From contig OY294068.1 in NCBI GenBank assembly GCA_958510875.1, positions 177,785,411 through 177,849,410 of the forward strand: 64,000 bases of DNA, written 5' to 3'. The notes under the pieces are model-generated. The model was not told the DNA's origin. It did no database searches and saw only the letters and a list, made by a program, of their open reading frames with translations. This document shows, one piece after another, positions 32,801-45,209 of the stretch (position 1 is the stretch's first letter; every line of letters starts with the position of its first letter). A program made the position numbers and the translations under genes. Source of the stretch: Endomychus coccineus. Its lineage: Eukaryota; Arthropoda; Insecta; Coleoptera; Endomychidae.

Positions 32801-34711
32801 TTAGAAAATTCTAATAACAATACATCAAACAATTGTCATAATATTTCATTCATCCAATTAGACTAACTAAGTCTTCCAGCTGTTCGTTATCATGAAAAAT
32901 TTACTCAATTTGTTTGGAGGGTGTCTTATTCAAGATGAGTCATGATTCATCTCTGAAACCTGTCTGCGTATAGATACCTATGGTACATCTGCAGGATTCA
33001 ATACGTAATGTAATTTTGTGAACCTGGTTTGGTTAATGAACTTTGAATGGATATTTTAAATTAATAGAAAAAAGCTGTAATCAATTGAATACGTGATTTC
33101 CTCCACTCATTTATGTTGACTAAGTTGGATTCGGTTAAATGCTTTTTCAATTACACAATCAATTTTATAATGAATTTGAAGCGTTCTCAACTTATTATTC
33201 ATGTTTCATTATCTCAGAATTTGATAAAACGAGTAGCTGATTCTCATTGTGATTTTCTATAAAATTATTTTTTGAAAACAAAAATGTGGAGCATGTATTT
33301 TTCAGATATGAAATAAGGATACAATTAATAATGTCATGACTATTTGAAGCTGAGATATAATCAATAGGAAAATGTGAAGTTCATGATACAGCAACTAGCT
33401 CAGGTTTCAGCTATTTGTGATATGTTTCCAGATCATAATATAAAAATAATCATTATATTTTTAAAGGTATTATTGCAAATACGACCAGCAGTTGTTGGAA
33501 ACCCACAATTCTCATCTTTTTCGATGCAGCATGAGTGACTGTGATAGACACCGATGCCTGTGTCGAATAGACTTCAGCTACAATAAGTGAATAACTGCTT
33601 ATTTTCCAACATGGAAAGTAGGTTTGTAGTCGGACAAACCACAATCATCATCGGATGTAGATACGTTGGATACAGCTTCCATACATAATATCTATCCACA
33701 ATAGTCTGAATCGTTCGATTGATGTCCACTCGAAGTAGCGGTCGGTCAATATCAGACGTAATCTACCTCTCTGTCCGAGTACAACAAAATACAATACTGG
33801 ACATTCTCTTGCTGGTTTTCATCGAAATAGATCCTAGAGTTAGTTTGTATAAGACGTTGTTGGTCCCTAGGCGTTCACGGATCCGAATGTGTCCTTCCAG
33901 CTCATCCTTTTGTCGATAATAATTCTCCGTTGTAAGACATTGTTCTAATGAAACATATCTTTATAATCTTCCATCAGCGTTCACTGAACCATCGTTCTAT
34001 GGTAAGACGTTCATTCTGATGAATTCAGTATATTGGAAAAATTTTATTGATTTGTTCGTAACGTTGTAATAGTATTCTATTTCACAAATAAAAATAGAAT
34101 TATTTTGTTGAACAACGCTACGTTTGCTTTGCAATTAATGTTTTTGTAGGTCGAAGACTTTTTGACGCAGGCCCTGGGATGCCCAGACAGCTTAGGAAAA
34201 GCGACCAAGACGGAAGTAACGTTACACCTGAGAAGGAGCAGCGATGCGACCTCGTGTTAGAGTCGTCAAACATGTTCAAACAAGAAGACTAATGCTGTCC
34301 CAGTCTTCTTGCTCCTCGCATATGCCATTTCCGCGACGTCAAACGCACTTGTCGTTATGTTGGTGATACTAGATCAAGAACTCTAGACTTATTGTACTCG
34401 ATTATCTACAACAATATATTTGTTGAAACAGGAATAGAGATTCTTGAAATGACACAAAACGTGCTGCTTTACAGTGTGTAATAGCAGCGGTTCGATAATA
34501 GTGCTCAAACATTTTTTTAATATGAAATTCCTGATGATTTTTTTTCTTTACCTTATTGTTCAACATATTGTATAGTTCTACTGATGTAAATGGTAACATC
34601 GTAACAAAAACAATGTTTCTTTATGTACGAACGAGAACTTATTCTTACTATTACATTTTGGTAACTGATCAATAACCGTGTAGGGGGCATCTAGAAAGTA
34701 TTCGTTCTAAG
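32801..34711. other. AT-rich sequence, nothing recognised
   Basis: Open frames at 33453-33644 (minus) and 33719-33919 (plus) have no recognisable motif. The GC-richer stretch 34150-34330 also gave no match to a known domain by eye. Confidence 0.45.
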
Positions 34712-35187
34712 ATGGAGCAATATAATTTCTGGGTCATTCACTATGGTACCTTCTGCTTTGTGCTGATACAATTGGTTTCAAGAAATCCCGTTTCAGACAT
34801 TGATATGTCTTCTGATAATGGTCTTGAGACCAAAACGTGCGTAAAGACGAAAACAAATTGGGGAGGATTTTATAATCCTACCGATGAAGTTAAATATATA
34901 TGTTACATTGCGGAAGAAGTATTTTTAGCACACATATATTTAAATATGATATTTTCAATTTTTTGGTTATCGAAGCATTAAAAAAAATACCAAATAATAT
35001 ATTTGATAAAAATTGTACCATTTCACATGATTCTAGTCATAAATTTAAATTAATTGAGTCTGTTTTAGAAATTTATTTTAATGCGAGATTGAAATATAAA
35101 CCGCAAACTATGTGTAAAAAAAATAATTTTAAGAATACCAATGTACGACAACATAATACAAGATTAACTTGTTCTTATGGAAGATAG
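34712..35187 (+). pseudogene. P-like/THAP-type transposase C-terminal fragment
   Basis: Two plus-strand frames joined by one apparent shift at about 34920 give TKTNWGGFYNPTDEVKYICY, IAEEVF, then NIFDKNCTISHDSSHKFKLI, ESVLEIYFNARLKYK and NVRQHNTRL. The GG(L/F)xxPTDEV...AEEVF start and the HxxxLIxxVxxxYxxxRLxxxxK...RxxxTKL-like end resemble the C-terminal part of P-type transposases linked to THAP domains in insects. It has no catalytic core and no THAP domain here. The relation to the THAP remnant at 26632-26830 is inference; they could be the two ends of one family. Confidence 0.45.
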
Positions 35188-36021
35188 AAAACTTTTTTTT
35201 ACAATAAATTATAATATATTAAAAAAAAATCTGTTATTATTGAAAATGTATTCCCTTTTATCCTTTTTTTTTAAAGCGGCGCGCCTTTTGTATTTCGTTT
35301 GGTTTGAGAAACAAGCCTCCTCGATCGCTTGGGACGCAGTGAGAGGGTACCCGCGCTGGACTCCCAAAATACGTTCTCTTTATATACAAACGATACAACT
35401 TGTCTTCTATAGATATAGAACTCTTTGCCTAAAACACGCCTCTCTAGTATGTGATCCACTCTATTTCAAATACATTGATAGATTGGAAAAAGTACAATGA
35501 CGATTCATTAATTCCCTTAAGTTTAGATTTCGTAGAAGATTTTATTTAATCAAATATGAACATAGCCCTAGGCATAGAAATGTTTCAAGACTAATTTTTC
35601 TTTACAAGATTTTGAACAACATTATTAACTGTAGCTTCATGTTAGGTTATATATATTTAACGTTAGACGGTACAAAACTCGATTGCCCGCACTGTACTAA
35701 CGTTTGCAACAAATTAGGCGAATAATTCGCCAATATATTTGCTTCAAAAGAATAACAATTAACTTCTCACACATATATACTTGTTCCAGTTTCAATGCAT
35801 GGATTGGAAGAAACTATATGACATCGACGTTTTCAGATACTAAAGTAATAAAATATGTGAACATGAATTTAATTATAACTATTCTCTTCTTTTCTTCTTT
35901 CCTTTTTTCTCATCTTCTTCTCATCCTATTATTAGGTGTTAGCTGATACATTTGCATCTCTTCTAAATTATAATTTAGAAGATATGGAGATGTATAAGAA
36001 AAAAAAAATTTCAGATAAATC
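35188..36021. other. AT-rich sequence, nothing recognised
   Basis: A short GC-richer string at 35274-35370 is visible; no motif in the open frames on either strand. Confidence 0.45.
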
Positions 36022-36200
36022 TCCACCTGAGGATAACCCCATGTTTGCATTATTGACCCCAAATAACATTTGAACATGTACATTTTGTTTTCTAATTCAG
36101 TTTATACTGATGATGTACTTCGTTGTTGAAAGGTCCTAAGTACTTCAATAGTATTTTCAGTGGGTAAGCGTGATTATTCCGTTCTTATTGGAGTGTTTGA
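36022..36200. repeat. Dispersed direct repeat, copy 2
   Basis: Counterpart of 31232-31395 in the same orientation, substantially diverged. Confidence 0.55.
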
Positions 36201-36702
36201 GTATTTTCAATCATAAAAATGCATCCCGATTTGGTAGTATGGTCAAAATGAAGCAAATTTGTATGTTCGAGAATGTAGATATCAAGTTTACAGACAGATA
36301 TTTTAAATATAGTGAGAAATAGCATTTTTAGTAGCCATTTAAACGTAGTAGGGTAGTGTTATGAATACGGATTGGCCATTATCGAATAACACTGGGGTAT
36401 TGCGGATGCGAGACGGCAAATAGGTAGACATATATTATGAAAACATTACTTTTAAGCATTTAGTGTTTCCACGGGCATCTGCGTTATCAACAGTTCATTT
36501 CCCATTCCTTTTCAGGAAATACCTACTTTCATTCTTCGCAGTGAGCAGCAATCTTTTAATGAGCCCATCTCGTAGTATAAAGGGTATTCTAATTGATTTT
36601 AACTACTTCGATCACCTGTAGAGGAGATTTTAATATTGAACGAACAATGTACTTCATCAGCAATCATAATAACAATAACAATCTCTTTAATTACAAATTG
36701 TG

Positions 36703-37085
36703 ATATCCTGAAGATATTCATCCTAAATTAGATAACTCATAATATCCTATTTTCTCCTGTCATAATAATGTTCATTGAATATAAACATACAACATATTTG
36801 TTATTTGTATTATATAACATCATAAATGATGAGTCAGCAAGGTTGCGACCGTGAGTGCACGACATGAGTGTCAATGCAGGTACGTTAAATGAAGTAAAGT
36901 ACCATGTAGTGAAATATCACATTTCGTACCCAGTGTTGTGATTTCAACCATCTACTCCTTTGCCTAGTTCTATGCGAAACTCCTACCATAGCCCAGCCCA
37001 TAACCTGTTAGCTGATAAGACATGGCGTTTCTTGCAAGCCAGGTAATAAACCTCTTGTTCAGATATTATGAGGTGACACTGCAAG
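36703..37085 (-). repeat. LTR-like dispersed repeat, copy 2
   Basis: Reverse complement of the repeat at 1-515. On the plus strand it begins TGTGATATCCTG; read on the minus strand it has the TATA-like and AATGAA/AATAAA-region words in the same positions and ends GGATATCACA. It lacks the ~155-bp internal segment of copy 1. The far border beyond 37085 cannot be set because copy 1 is cut by the window. Confidence 0.6.
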
Positions 37086-38039
37086 CCCTTCCATCACTTA
37101 TTATAAAATGAACACTACACTATAAAAAATTCCGAAATAAACTTTTATTATAATAAACAATGGTTTTTTAAATTACAAACGTAATACTAGCCATATATAC
37201 ATAAAGAGGAAACGAGCAAGACTAGCATAATGAATTCAGATACTACTAATTTAAGGAATACAAGAATACAGTTTAAAGTTGAGAATTAAAATCTATTAAT
37301 TATTTCGCGACATGTTGTTTATATAGGAAGTATGAAAAACTTATCTGATCATCTAGTACACGATTAATGTGTTTATATTTATCAATTTCTGAGTACTCCA
37401 AGTTATCCAAAAGTGTACTATTATTTACAACGTAAGATTTCAAGATTTTGATCAAATTAACCCACCCAAAAGTCTATACAAAATCCACAATTTAATTCAA
37501 AGACTCCAGATTCCACTCCTTCTTTTGACTCATCTTTATTAGTTTTCAAATGTTCACCTTGTATGTAAGTACTTCTGAAACTTGGTCAACATTTGAAAAT
37601 TGATAAAGATAAGTCAGAACAAGGGGTAAAATCTGGAGTCTTTAAGTTAATAATTATTGATCTTGTTCGAACTTTTATCTAGGTTAAGTGGTAAGTTTTT
37701 CTCTAGAAGAGTGAGTGAATATTTCAGGGGTTATAGGAATAACAAACTTGAGTCCCATCATGCTATATTTTTATGGGCTACCAATTCAATGAAAGTTTTT
37801 TATTTTACATCTTGTAAATGAAGGTTCAATGACTTCACTGAATGTTCGTTTTTTATCTTTTGCCGATATGAGAGGACAAATTATAATGCTGAAAGAAGAT
37901 CGTGTGAACCTGCGGTACAATTTTGCAAATGGAGGCATTGAAATTTTTATTTTACATAAGAAAAGACAGCAAAAAGCCAAGAGTTCCACAACTTTGCCGA
38001 TAGATAAAAAACTGAAGACTACTAGGAAAAAGGTCTTCA
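37086..38039. other. AT-rich sequence, nothing recognised
   Basis: No supported gene. Two partly complementary strings near 37500 and 37600 (around AGACTCCAGATT) suggest an old inverted repeat. Confidence 0.4.
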
Positions 38040-38345
38040 GCTTGACAATGATTGTGGGATTCGCCTTCCTGGAGGGAATACAAGTTTGAGTTCATTAAAC
38101 TCCACCATATAATCAGATCTCATTTTGAATTCGTTCCCAGAACTGTAATAATTGCGTTCACCTCGTCTGTGTCTCGCTCCTCAGGCTTCACTAGATGATA
38201 TGGGCTCTAGATGAGGATGCAGTATAAAGTTTATCATTATCTGTGAACCTGTAGACGGGACAGGAGATCATTGCAAACAGATACTTGATATGTAGAAGAA
38301 ACAAAGTTGGTTCCAAGAAAGATCCCTGTGGATCTTATCTCTGCT
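38040..38345 (-). pseudogene. Jockey-like LINE reverse transcriptase scrap (family of 46720 and 56120)
   Basis: On the minus strand one frame reads DPQGSFLEPTLFLLHI then YRFTDNDKLYTA, corresponding to the VPQGSVLxPTLFLLHIN and FADD palm motifs, with the catalytic pair changed to DN. A second frame gives RSDYMVEFNELKLVFPPGRR, matching the WGxxNLVxFNASKTQACxFS block after the palm. The same blocks occur at 46720-47000 and 56200-56400, so the three are copies of one family. Function is lost. Confidence 0.6.
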
Positions 38346-40041
38346 AACGAAAGCGATATTGCCACGATTTCGGGACTCACTAGGTATAGAAAAAGCTCAC
38401 TGATGTTGATTCCTTCCTCCATCACTTCACAGATCACAGATACAAATGCAATGTGTCTATGATTATGAAGAAAGATCTTTTCTTTTGGAATTTGTTGAAC
38501 TCCAGTTATCTTTCAGCTGGAAGGGAACACCTCAAGTATGAATGTTTGTTGTTCACCTAACCTACAAACAACGGGTATTGATTCTCCCACAAATAACTTG
38601 AGAAGAACAGGCGGAATTCTGCTTGAGATCAAGGATAATACGGCTAATTTTGCGCTGATGAAAGACAATATGCCTGGCTATCGATGGCAGCAATATGAGG
38701 GGGCAAACATTTCAGCAATAAGGTTTGCCATTTTATTATGGTGTAGTAGCCAGTGTACCAAATTCGCTTCGGGGAGGGAATGAGTCGGAAGTAGAATTTC
38801 TTCCAATCGCCTTGAGGAAAGTCCAAAACAGATTGGGATCATTTGGATAATCGATCGGCCTTGAGTTTATATTGGCGTTAGCCAAATGTTAATTCGGTAC
38901 TACTTGTATCTAAAGAAAAATACTTTTTCTGGCCAGTGATTATGCTGTCAATGAATTCATTTTACAAAGGTTCCGAACGTTGTCAACAAATTAGTAAACT
39001 CTGCTTCGGTAACTTGTCTTAAATCATAAATTGCCACTTGCAAACCATAATAATTCACTTCTCAGTTTTGGTTCACCTCGGCTTACAATCATACAATCAT
39101 CAGTGTTAGCTCCATAAATAATAATAATTTCATGATGATTCAGTAGTAGGCAAAATTATCGTCTATTATCTCATTATGTCAAGAATAATTGATGTTGAAT
39201 TGTCGGAACCTATATTTGAAGAATACATACATACATAATGGAAAATGTACATCAAACTGAAATTGAGATTGTGTATCTGAATCAACCTTCAATATGAAGT
39301 GTTAAGAAATAAACACTCCAAAGTTTTCTGACCGATGTTGCTGTCAAACATAAAGACGGCGAAATGAGAACCATTTCACGAATTTCACCGAGATCTGAAC
39401 CGAAATTGAAATTTACATAAATAGACTGGAGTAAAAAGTATATAGACGAAATCTGTTGATGTGATTCCAAATCTAACCATATCAATTCAGCGAATACGAT
39501 GTAGCGTAAAATATATATTCTCTTGTCAGAATAACGATGACATCACATTTCCCTACAAATGTTCCATTGAATGTATCCTAAAGAGAAGAAAATATTAGAA
39601 TGCAGTCTAGTAGCGACTGTTATTTGAAGAGCCGTTGTTGATTTGTTATTTGATGTCTTAATAAATCGGTGGAATACTCAAATTTCTTCATGTTTGAATT
39701 TTATCCTCATTCCACTATTTCTCTACAAACAGGGAAAAGTCCCGTGGGATGAAATTGTTTATAGAATGTGATCTAGAGGATGAAGTTGCATATAGCTATA
39801 CCCATAGTGTGAACGTTTGTTACTACTTGTATGCAACAAATTAAAATAACAGCTTAAGAACAGACAGTCGTCAGTAGTTTATCGTTAAAGGACGGTTCAG
39901 TGACAACAGCCTCCGCAAATTGTTTTTTTTTGACTGGAGGTTAACTCTTTTCAATTTGCGGTCACTTGAAAAGCAAGCTGACCAGTTAAAATTGGACCGA
40001 AAATGGACTCTCTCAAACCTAGTGGATAATGTTCATTGGTA
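38346..40041. other. AT-rich sequence, nothing recognised
   Basis: A perfect 10-bp inverted repeat, CCGCAAATTG at 39913-39922 and its complement at 39952-39961, is the only structure noted. Confidence 0.4.
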
Positions 40042-40629
40042 TTGGCAATTGTTGAGATACCCTATACCATCGATAGTTATTGGTTCTTTCCCGGGTAATT
40101 GATCATTATTTGGACCAACAATACTTTTTTTTTATTTTGTGGCTAAACCCTCCGAATTACAAGGTAATATAATGGCACCATGTTAAATAACTTCATTGGA
40201 GGTCAAATTAAAGATTTTAAATTATTGCCATCAATCCTTGCCTATTTCAATCACCCAAAGTCACTGCAACCACCCCCAAAAAATATCAATAAGATGGATA
40301 ATATGACCAATTTTATGATAAATTAGTCAATTATTGAGATTCTCGCTGGGTTTAAAATGGAAACGGCCGATCTCATTTTACTTATTTTTTCAGCGAGGTG
40401 GTTCTAGGGGATTTGTGGGGTTGAAATAGGCAAGGAGTGATGGCAATAATTTTAAATCTTTATTTGACCTCCAATAAACCTATTTAACATGGTGCCATCA
40501 TGTTACCTTGTGTTCCGCAAGGTTTAGTCACAAAATGAAAAAAACAACATTTTTGGTCCAAATAATGGCCAATTACTCGGAAATGGATCGATAACTTTTG
40601 ATGGCATAGAGTATTTAAAGAATTGCCAT
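40042..40629. mobile_element. Foldback element, ~590 bp
   Basis: The left arm (40042-40270) mirrors the right arm (about 40410-40629); shared words include TAATTGRYCATTATTTGGACC, GGCACCATGTTAAATA and CCTTGCCTATTTCAA. The loop between them (about 40271-40409) contains no motif. No coding capacity. Confidence 0.75.
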
Positions 40630-42599
40630 CATCATCATCTTGCTTCATTTCTTGCCCAACATGTGCTTAAGCAGCCTAAAGACCATGAATCGCTCTTTGA
40701 AAATCCAAATTTGTCAGTCATAATATCCTCACATCCAGGATAAAACTTGAAACCGACGTGATAATACGTATTTCTCTCAATCACCCGTTTAATCATTCGT
40801 CGAACTCCTTGTTATCCCTCAGTTTTGTGTTAAGTATTTTCGATGTAGGTATGTCATGAAATATCTAAAATCAATTTGCTTCCAGACGTAGAAGCCATTA
40901 GACATCCTGCATTATAAAAGAATGTTCGACTCACAAAGAACAAAAACACCGTAAATGTACTTGGGACCGGGTACACATTTGAGAACATGTAAAAAGAAAA
41001 TTTGCTGCAAATAGATCGCTTTTCGTTCTTCGGTCAGTAAATTCGTTAGATTTATTGATATGATATCCGGGCTTTTGCGCAGCAATACCAGTACATAGAG
41101 ACGAAGTAATTCCGCAAGCTTACGATATCGAGAGCAGCAAAGCAGAACTGTGGCAAGGGGGATTTATTGTTTGTTCTAAACCGGTAAACTTGACTACTGC
41201 CACTTGTGTGCTTAAATCAGTAGCGTAATAACCAGCTTGTCACTGGCACATGCTCTTGTGAAGTCGACCCTTAAGATTAACGTCAAAATGTTATAAGTGA
41301 AACATGCTCAAGTTCTATTAAAATATGTTCCGTTGTGCATTGTTATTGACATTGCCTCCATTATCGTGCAAACCTAATCTCTCTCCAGTGCTTCGGGAAT
41401 TTTCCCTCTTCGAGTATTTTGATTATTTACTTCTTGCCTGTCACTCAATAGGGTTATCTGATTTATTCGAAAACCAAATCGTCACCATTATCTCAATGGA
41501 ATAATTGTTTTTGACGATTTTCATCAGACATCTTGGATGCATGAATTTCGAGTAGTTATTGTAATGACTCAGTGATTTAAATTTCAATGTTTCTGGATCT
41601 TCTAGGATCTCGAAAATTGGAATCGGATTTGTAGGAAAGTGATGCCTGTATGAGGTTGAATGGATTTTGAATACATTTCAGTAAAAAAATGGAACACGTG
41701 AACATGGTGTTCCGCTAGATCTTGAAGGATCTCAATGGATAAATTAACTGACTTCTACAGCACTACTTCACCTTCCTCCCACACTCCCTTCATGCAGGTA
41801 GGATGTATGATTGTGATACATATCAACGCGGACATGATTTGAGTAGTGAGTTGTATTCAAATAGTTCTTCTTTTCTGATGTAAATTGCCTTTATTGAAAG
41901 ATTATTATCGACAGAGAACACGTAATTTGATGTCTAATAGTGTCTAAACCTAATTATAGATGTATAGATCTTCTCATTGATGATATTTTTCAATAAAATG
42001 AGAACCGACTCATTCACGTGTTCAGACCAGATCAATTTTGCTGGCTCGAATCTGGATTAGATAATCATTTATCATATTCCTTCTCTTATCTTTATCCTGA
42101 ATTTAGTTTGTTGAGTTAGTAGTCAGAATGTAGTAGTTCTCTAAGACTTGTTCAATCTAGCAATTATTCGCGTAAGTTAGTCATCTGGTGATGCACAATT
42201 TAGTGTACTGTACTCTGTAAACTATTAACCTAATTAAACAATTTCTTGCAAATTTCTAATTAACTCACACACATTTTTTCATTGAGCGTTTTTAATTTCT
42301 GAAATAAGTCTATTTTTAATAAAAACAGCTCCGGTGTATTATCAAAATCATCGACATAAAGGACTATGTTAAATTTATTTTTACGATACCAGAGAGTACT
42401 TAATTCAATGCAATCATATCAAAAAGTATCTATGATCCACGACTCACGGATATTCGCATTATGTACATGACGACGAATACAATAATCTTTCGTTATTATT
42501 TCGATGACGTCAATTTAAAAATTCTACGATGTTAATTTCGGACACTGCAGGTTGAATATGATATGACTTTTTTCGATTTTGACTACACGACAAGGGGTG
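40630..42599. other. AT-rich sequence, nothing recognised
   Basis: No coding motif, RNA or large repeat recognised. Confidence 0.5.
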
Positions 42600-43040
42600 G
42601 CGGAAATCTACTCGAAAGCAGTTCATAGAAATCCTTTGATCGGAAGTTTTTTGATGGAAATGCATTTGATCGAATATTATATGGTAGAAAATACATTTGA
42701 TAGAAATATGAATGATAGAAATTTGATCGAAAGAGAATGATAGAAACACATTTCATATAAATCTTTGGATCGAGAATTTTCTCTGATAGATATACATCTA
42801 ACGAAAATATCATAGTAGGAATTACATTTTATAAGCATAAATGAAATTTGATCGAAAAATTATGATAGAACCACATTTTATAGAAATCTGTTAATCGGAA
42901 GTTTTTTGATAGAAGTCCATTCGATCGAATATTTTATTGTAGGAACTACATTTGATAGATAAATAATAGAAAATACAATTGATAGAAGCAGTATTAGACA
43001 GAAAATCATTTGATAGACAGGTCAATAGATCGAAATAACA
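42600..43040. repeat. Degenerate short tandem repeats (TTTGATAGAAA type) with ~255-bp higher-order copy
   Basis: The words TTTGATAGAAA, TTTGATCGAA and ATGATAGAA recur at spacings of roughly 15-25 bp. A longer unit starting AGAAATC, with GGAAGTTTTTTGAT, TCGATCGAATATT-like and TACATTTGATAG, occurs at about 42627 and again at about 42882, so the block also duplicated at ~255 bp. Short minus-strand frames across it are by-products of the repeat. Confidence 0.7.
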
Positions 43041-43949
43041 AGTAATCTTTAATAACCCAACAAAACGACAAATTCAATATTAGTAACTGAATGTTAGAAG
43101 CAACAGTTTTTCAATGCTTAGATAAATAAAAATTACTGTCTTCAAATTCTTTTTGGAATCGTCTGACAACTACTGCAAATCTTCTATTTTTATCGTGATA
43201 GTACCTTTTCGTTCTTCCTTGTTGCAGTTGGTTAGATGGTTTTTTCGCTTTAAATTTTCCTTCAAACTCTGATGCCATTCATAACGATGTTGTTAGTTTT
43301 ATAGCAAATTTCGAGGGTTGTTTGATAAAAATTCCAGACTTCATTATCAAAACTAGGCCACCTGCTCTCTCGTCTCAAATTTTCCTATTCAGGTGACCTC
43401 AAAGTACTCAACATAATCCTTGGCGTCTCCATGAATTCTGTTATTGTTGGAAATTACTTCAAAAGTTCAAAGCTATTATGGTTTGATTTCCTCATGAGAA
43501 TCTGCATGCAGTGATACTGATGTTCAAGCCCCAATTATTCCTTTGAGCTTGATTCTGACAATTACGAGCTTATTTTTGGAGGAGATACTCGTTTTTTTCC
43601 TACCACTTCACAGGTTTTGCTGACCCCACTTGATTCCTCTTCGACCCTCTGGATATTGAATCGCGGAGTTCCTCTATATACGTTAGGACATTCAGGACCA
43701 GGAAATCGAAGATGAGTATTTCATACTAGATGTTTCATAGTTGTCATTTTTTTGATTTCATTTCAGAAAGGATCTGGGATTTCAATTTTTCAGATTCACT
43801 ATTTTGAATTTGCTTCCTTTTGAATTTATTAATCAACAATATATTCTTGTGAAACACAAGCTTCAATAATCATCGTACCGGAGGAGACTCCGTAAAACAC
43901 CAGTTGCAATATATACAATTTATATGTTTTTCTTCAGAGTACTAGTTTG
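43041..43949. other. AT-rich sequence, nothing recognised
   Basis: No motif or repeat recognised. Confidence 0.5.
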
Positions 43950-45209
43950 TAGTCCAGGCAATGAGTTAGGAAAAAGGCCATAATAAAAAAAATATATAGT
44001 AAGCTAGAATTTCAAAATTGTTTTTGCGCTTTGTTCCTAATACCCCACATAGATCATTCATGACTATCAAGACCGCGAGGGTCGACCTTCCTACCCCCTC
44101 AAAACGGGGTTCCAACCCCTTAGAGGAGCATTCTTATAAAAACAGTACAAAATTAATGAATTGAGAGCCGGAAATGACCCTTGGTATGTTTTTTGGGTCG
44201 CTGATCACGATTCCGCAGTTGGCTTCTTCGGAAAACTACCTCTGGATGGAAAATTTGGGAAATTTATATATGATATATAATTTATAATTTTGTTGCAAAA
44301 ATGACCTGTAGTAGGTTTTTCGGGTCGTTGATCACGATTCCGCTGTAATTTTTCCCAAAAAAGTCTCCCCAGATGGAAAATTCGGGAAATTTGATATTTT
44401 CCTGAGGCGTTTGTGAATAATAAAGTATAATTTTGTTGCAAAAATAACCTCTGGTAGGTTTTTCGGCTCGCTGATCACGATTCCGCTGTAATTTTTCCCA
44501 AAAAAGTCTCTCCAGATGGAAAATTCGGGAAATTTGAGATTCTCCCGAGACGTTTGTGGATAATAAAGTATAATTTTGTTGCAAAAATGACCTCTAGTCA
44601 TGACTTCTAGTCATTTTTGCAACCAAATTATACTTCATTATTCATAACCGTCTCAGGAAAACCTCAAATTCCCCAAATTTTCCATCTGGAGAATTTTTTT
44701 GGAAAAATAACAGCGGAATTGTGATCAGCAACCCAAAAAACTTACTAGAGGTCATTTTTGCAACAAAATCATACTTTATTATTCACAAACGTCTCAGGAA
44801 AATCTCAAATTTCCTAAATTTTCCCTGTGGAGAGAGTTTTTTGGGAAAAATAACAGCGAAACCGTGATCAGCGACCCAAACAACCTACTTGAGGTCATTT
44901 TTGCGACAAAAAATAAATTATACATTATATATAAATTTTCCAAATTTTCCATCTAGAGGGAGTTTTCTGAAAAACCTAACTCAGGAATCATGATCTGCGA
45001 CCCAAAAAACATACCAGGGGTCATTTTCGGCTCTTAATTCATTAATTTTGGACTATTTTCATAAGAATGCTCCTCTGAGGGGTAGAAAGGTCGACCCCCG
45101 CGGTCTTGATAATCATGAATGATCTATGGGGTATTAGGAACAAAATGCAAAGAAAAATTTGAAATTCTAGCTTACCATATATATTTTTTCCGGTTTGTTG
45201 CCTGGACTA
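43950..45209. mobile_element. Foldback element whose arms contain ~145-bp tandem repeats
   Basis: The ends are TAGTCCAGGCA at 43950-43960 and its complement at 45199-45209. The whole 1.26 kb is one large imperfect inverted repeat centred near 44600 (arms about 43950-44595 and 44608-45209). Each arm carries tandem units of about 145 bp with TTGTTGCAAAAATGACC, GATCACGATTCCGC and GATGGAAAATT: three on the left (from about 44190, 44293 and 44436) and a mirrored set on the right. The overlapping minus-strand frames here are translations of the unit and not genes. No transposase; non-autonomous DNA element of unknown superfamily. Confidence 0.85.

Noticed and set aside
44205..44601. Three overlapping minus-strand frames with similar peptides (FSIWRDFFGKNYSGIV)
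   Set aside because: They are the ~145-bp tandem unit of the foldback element read repeatedly, not paralogous genes.
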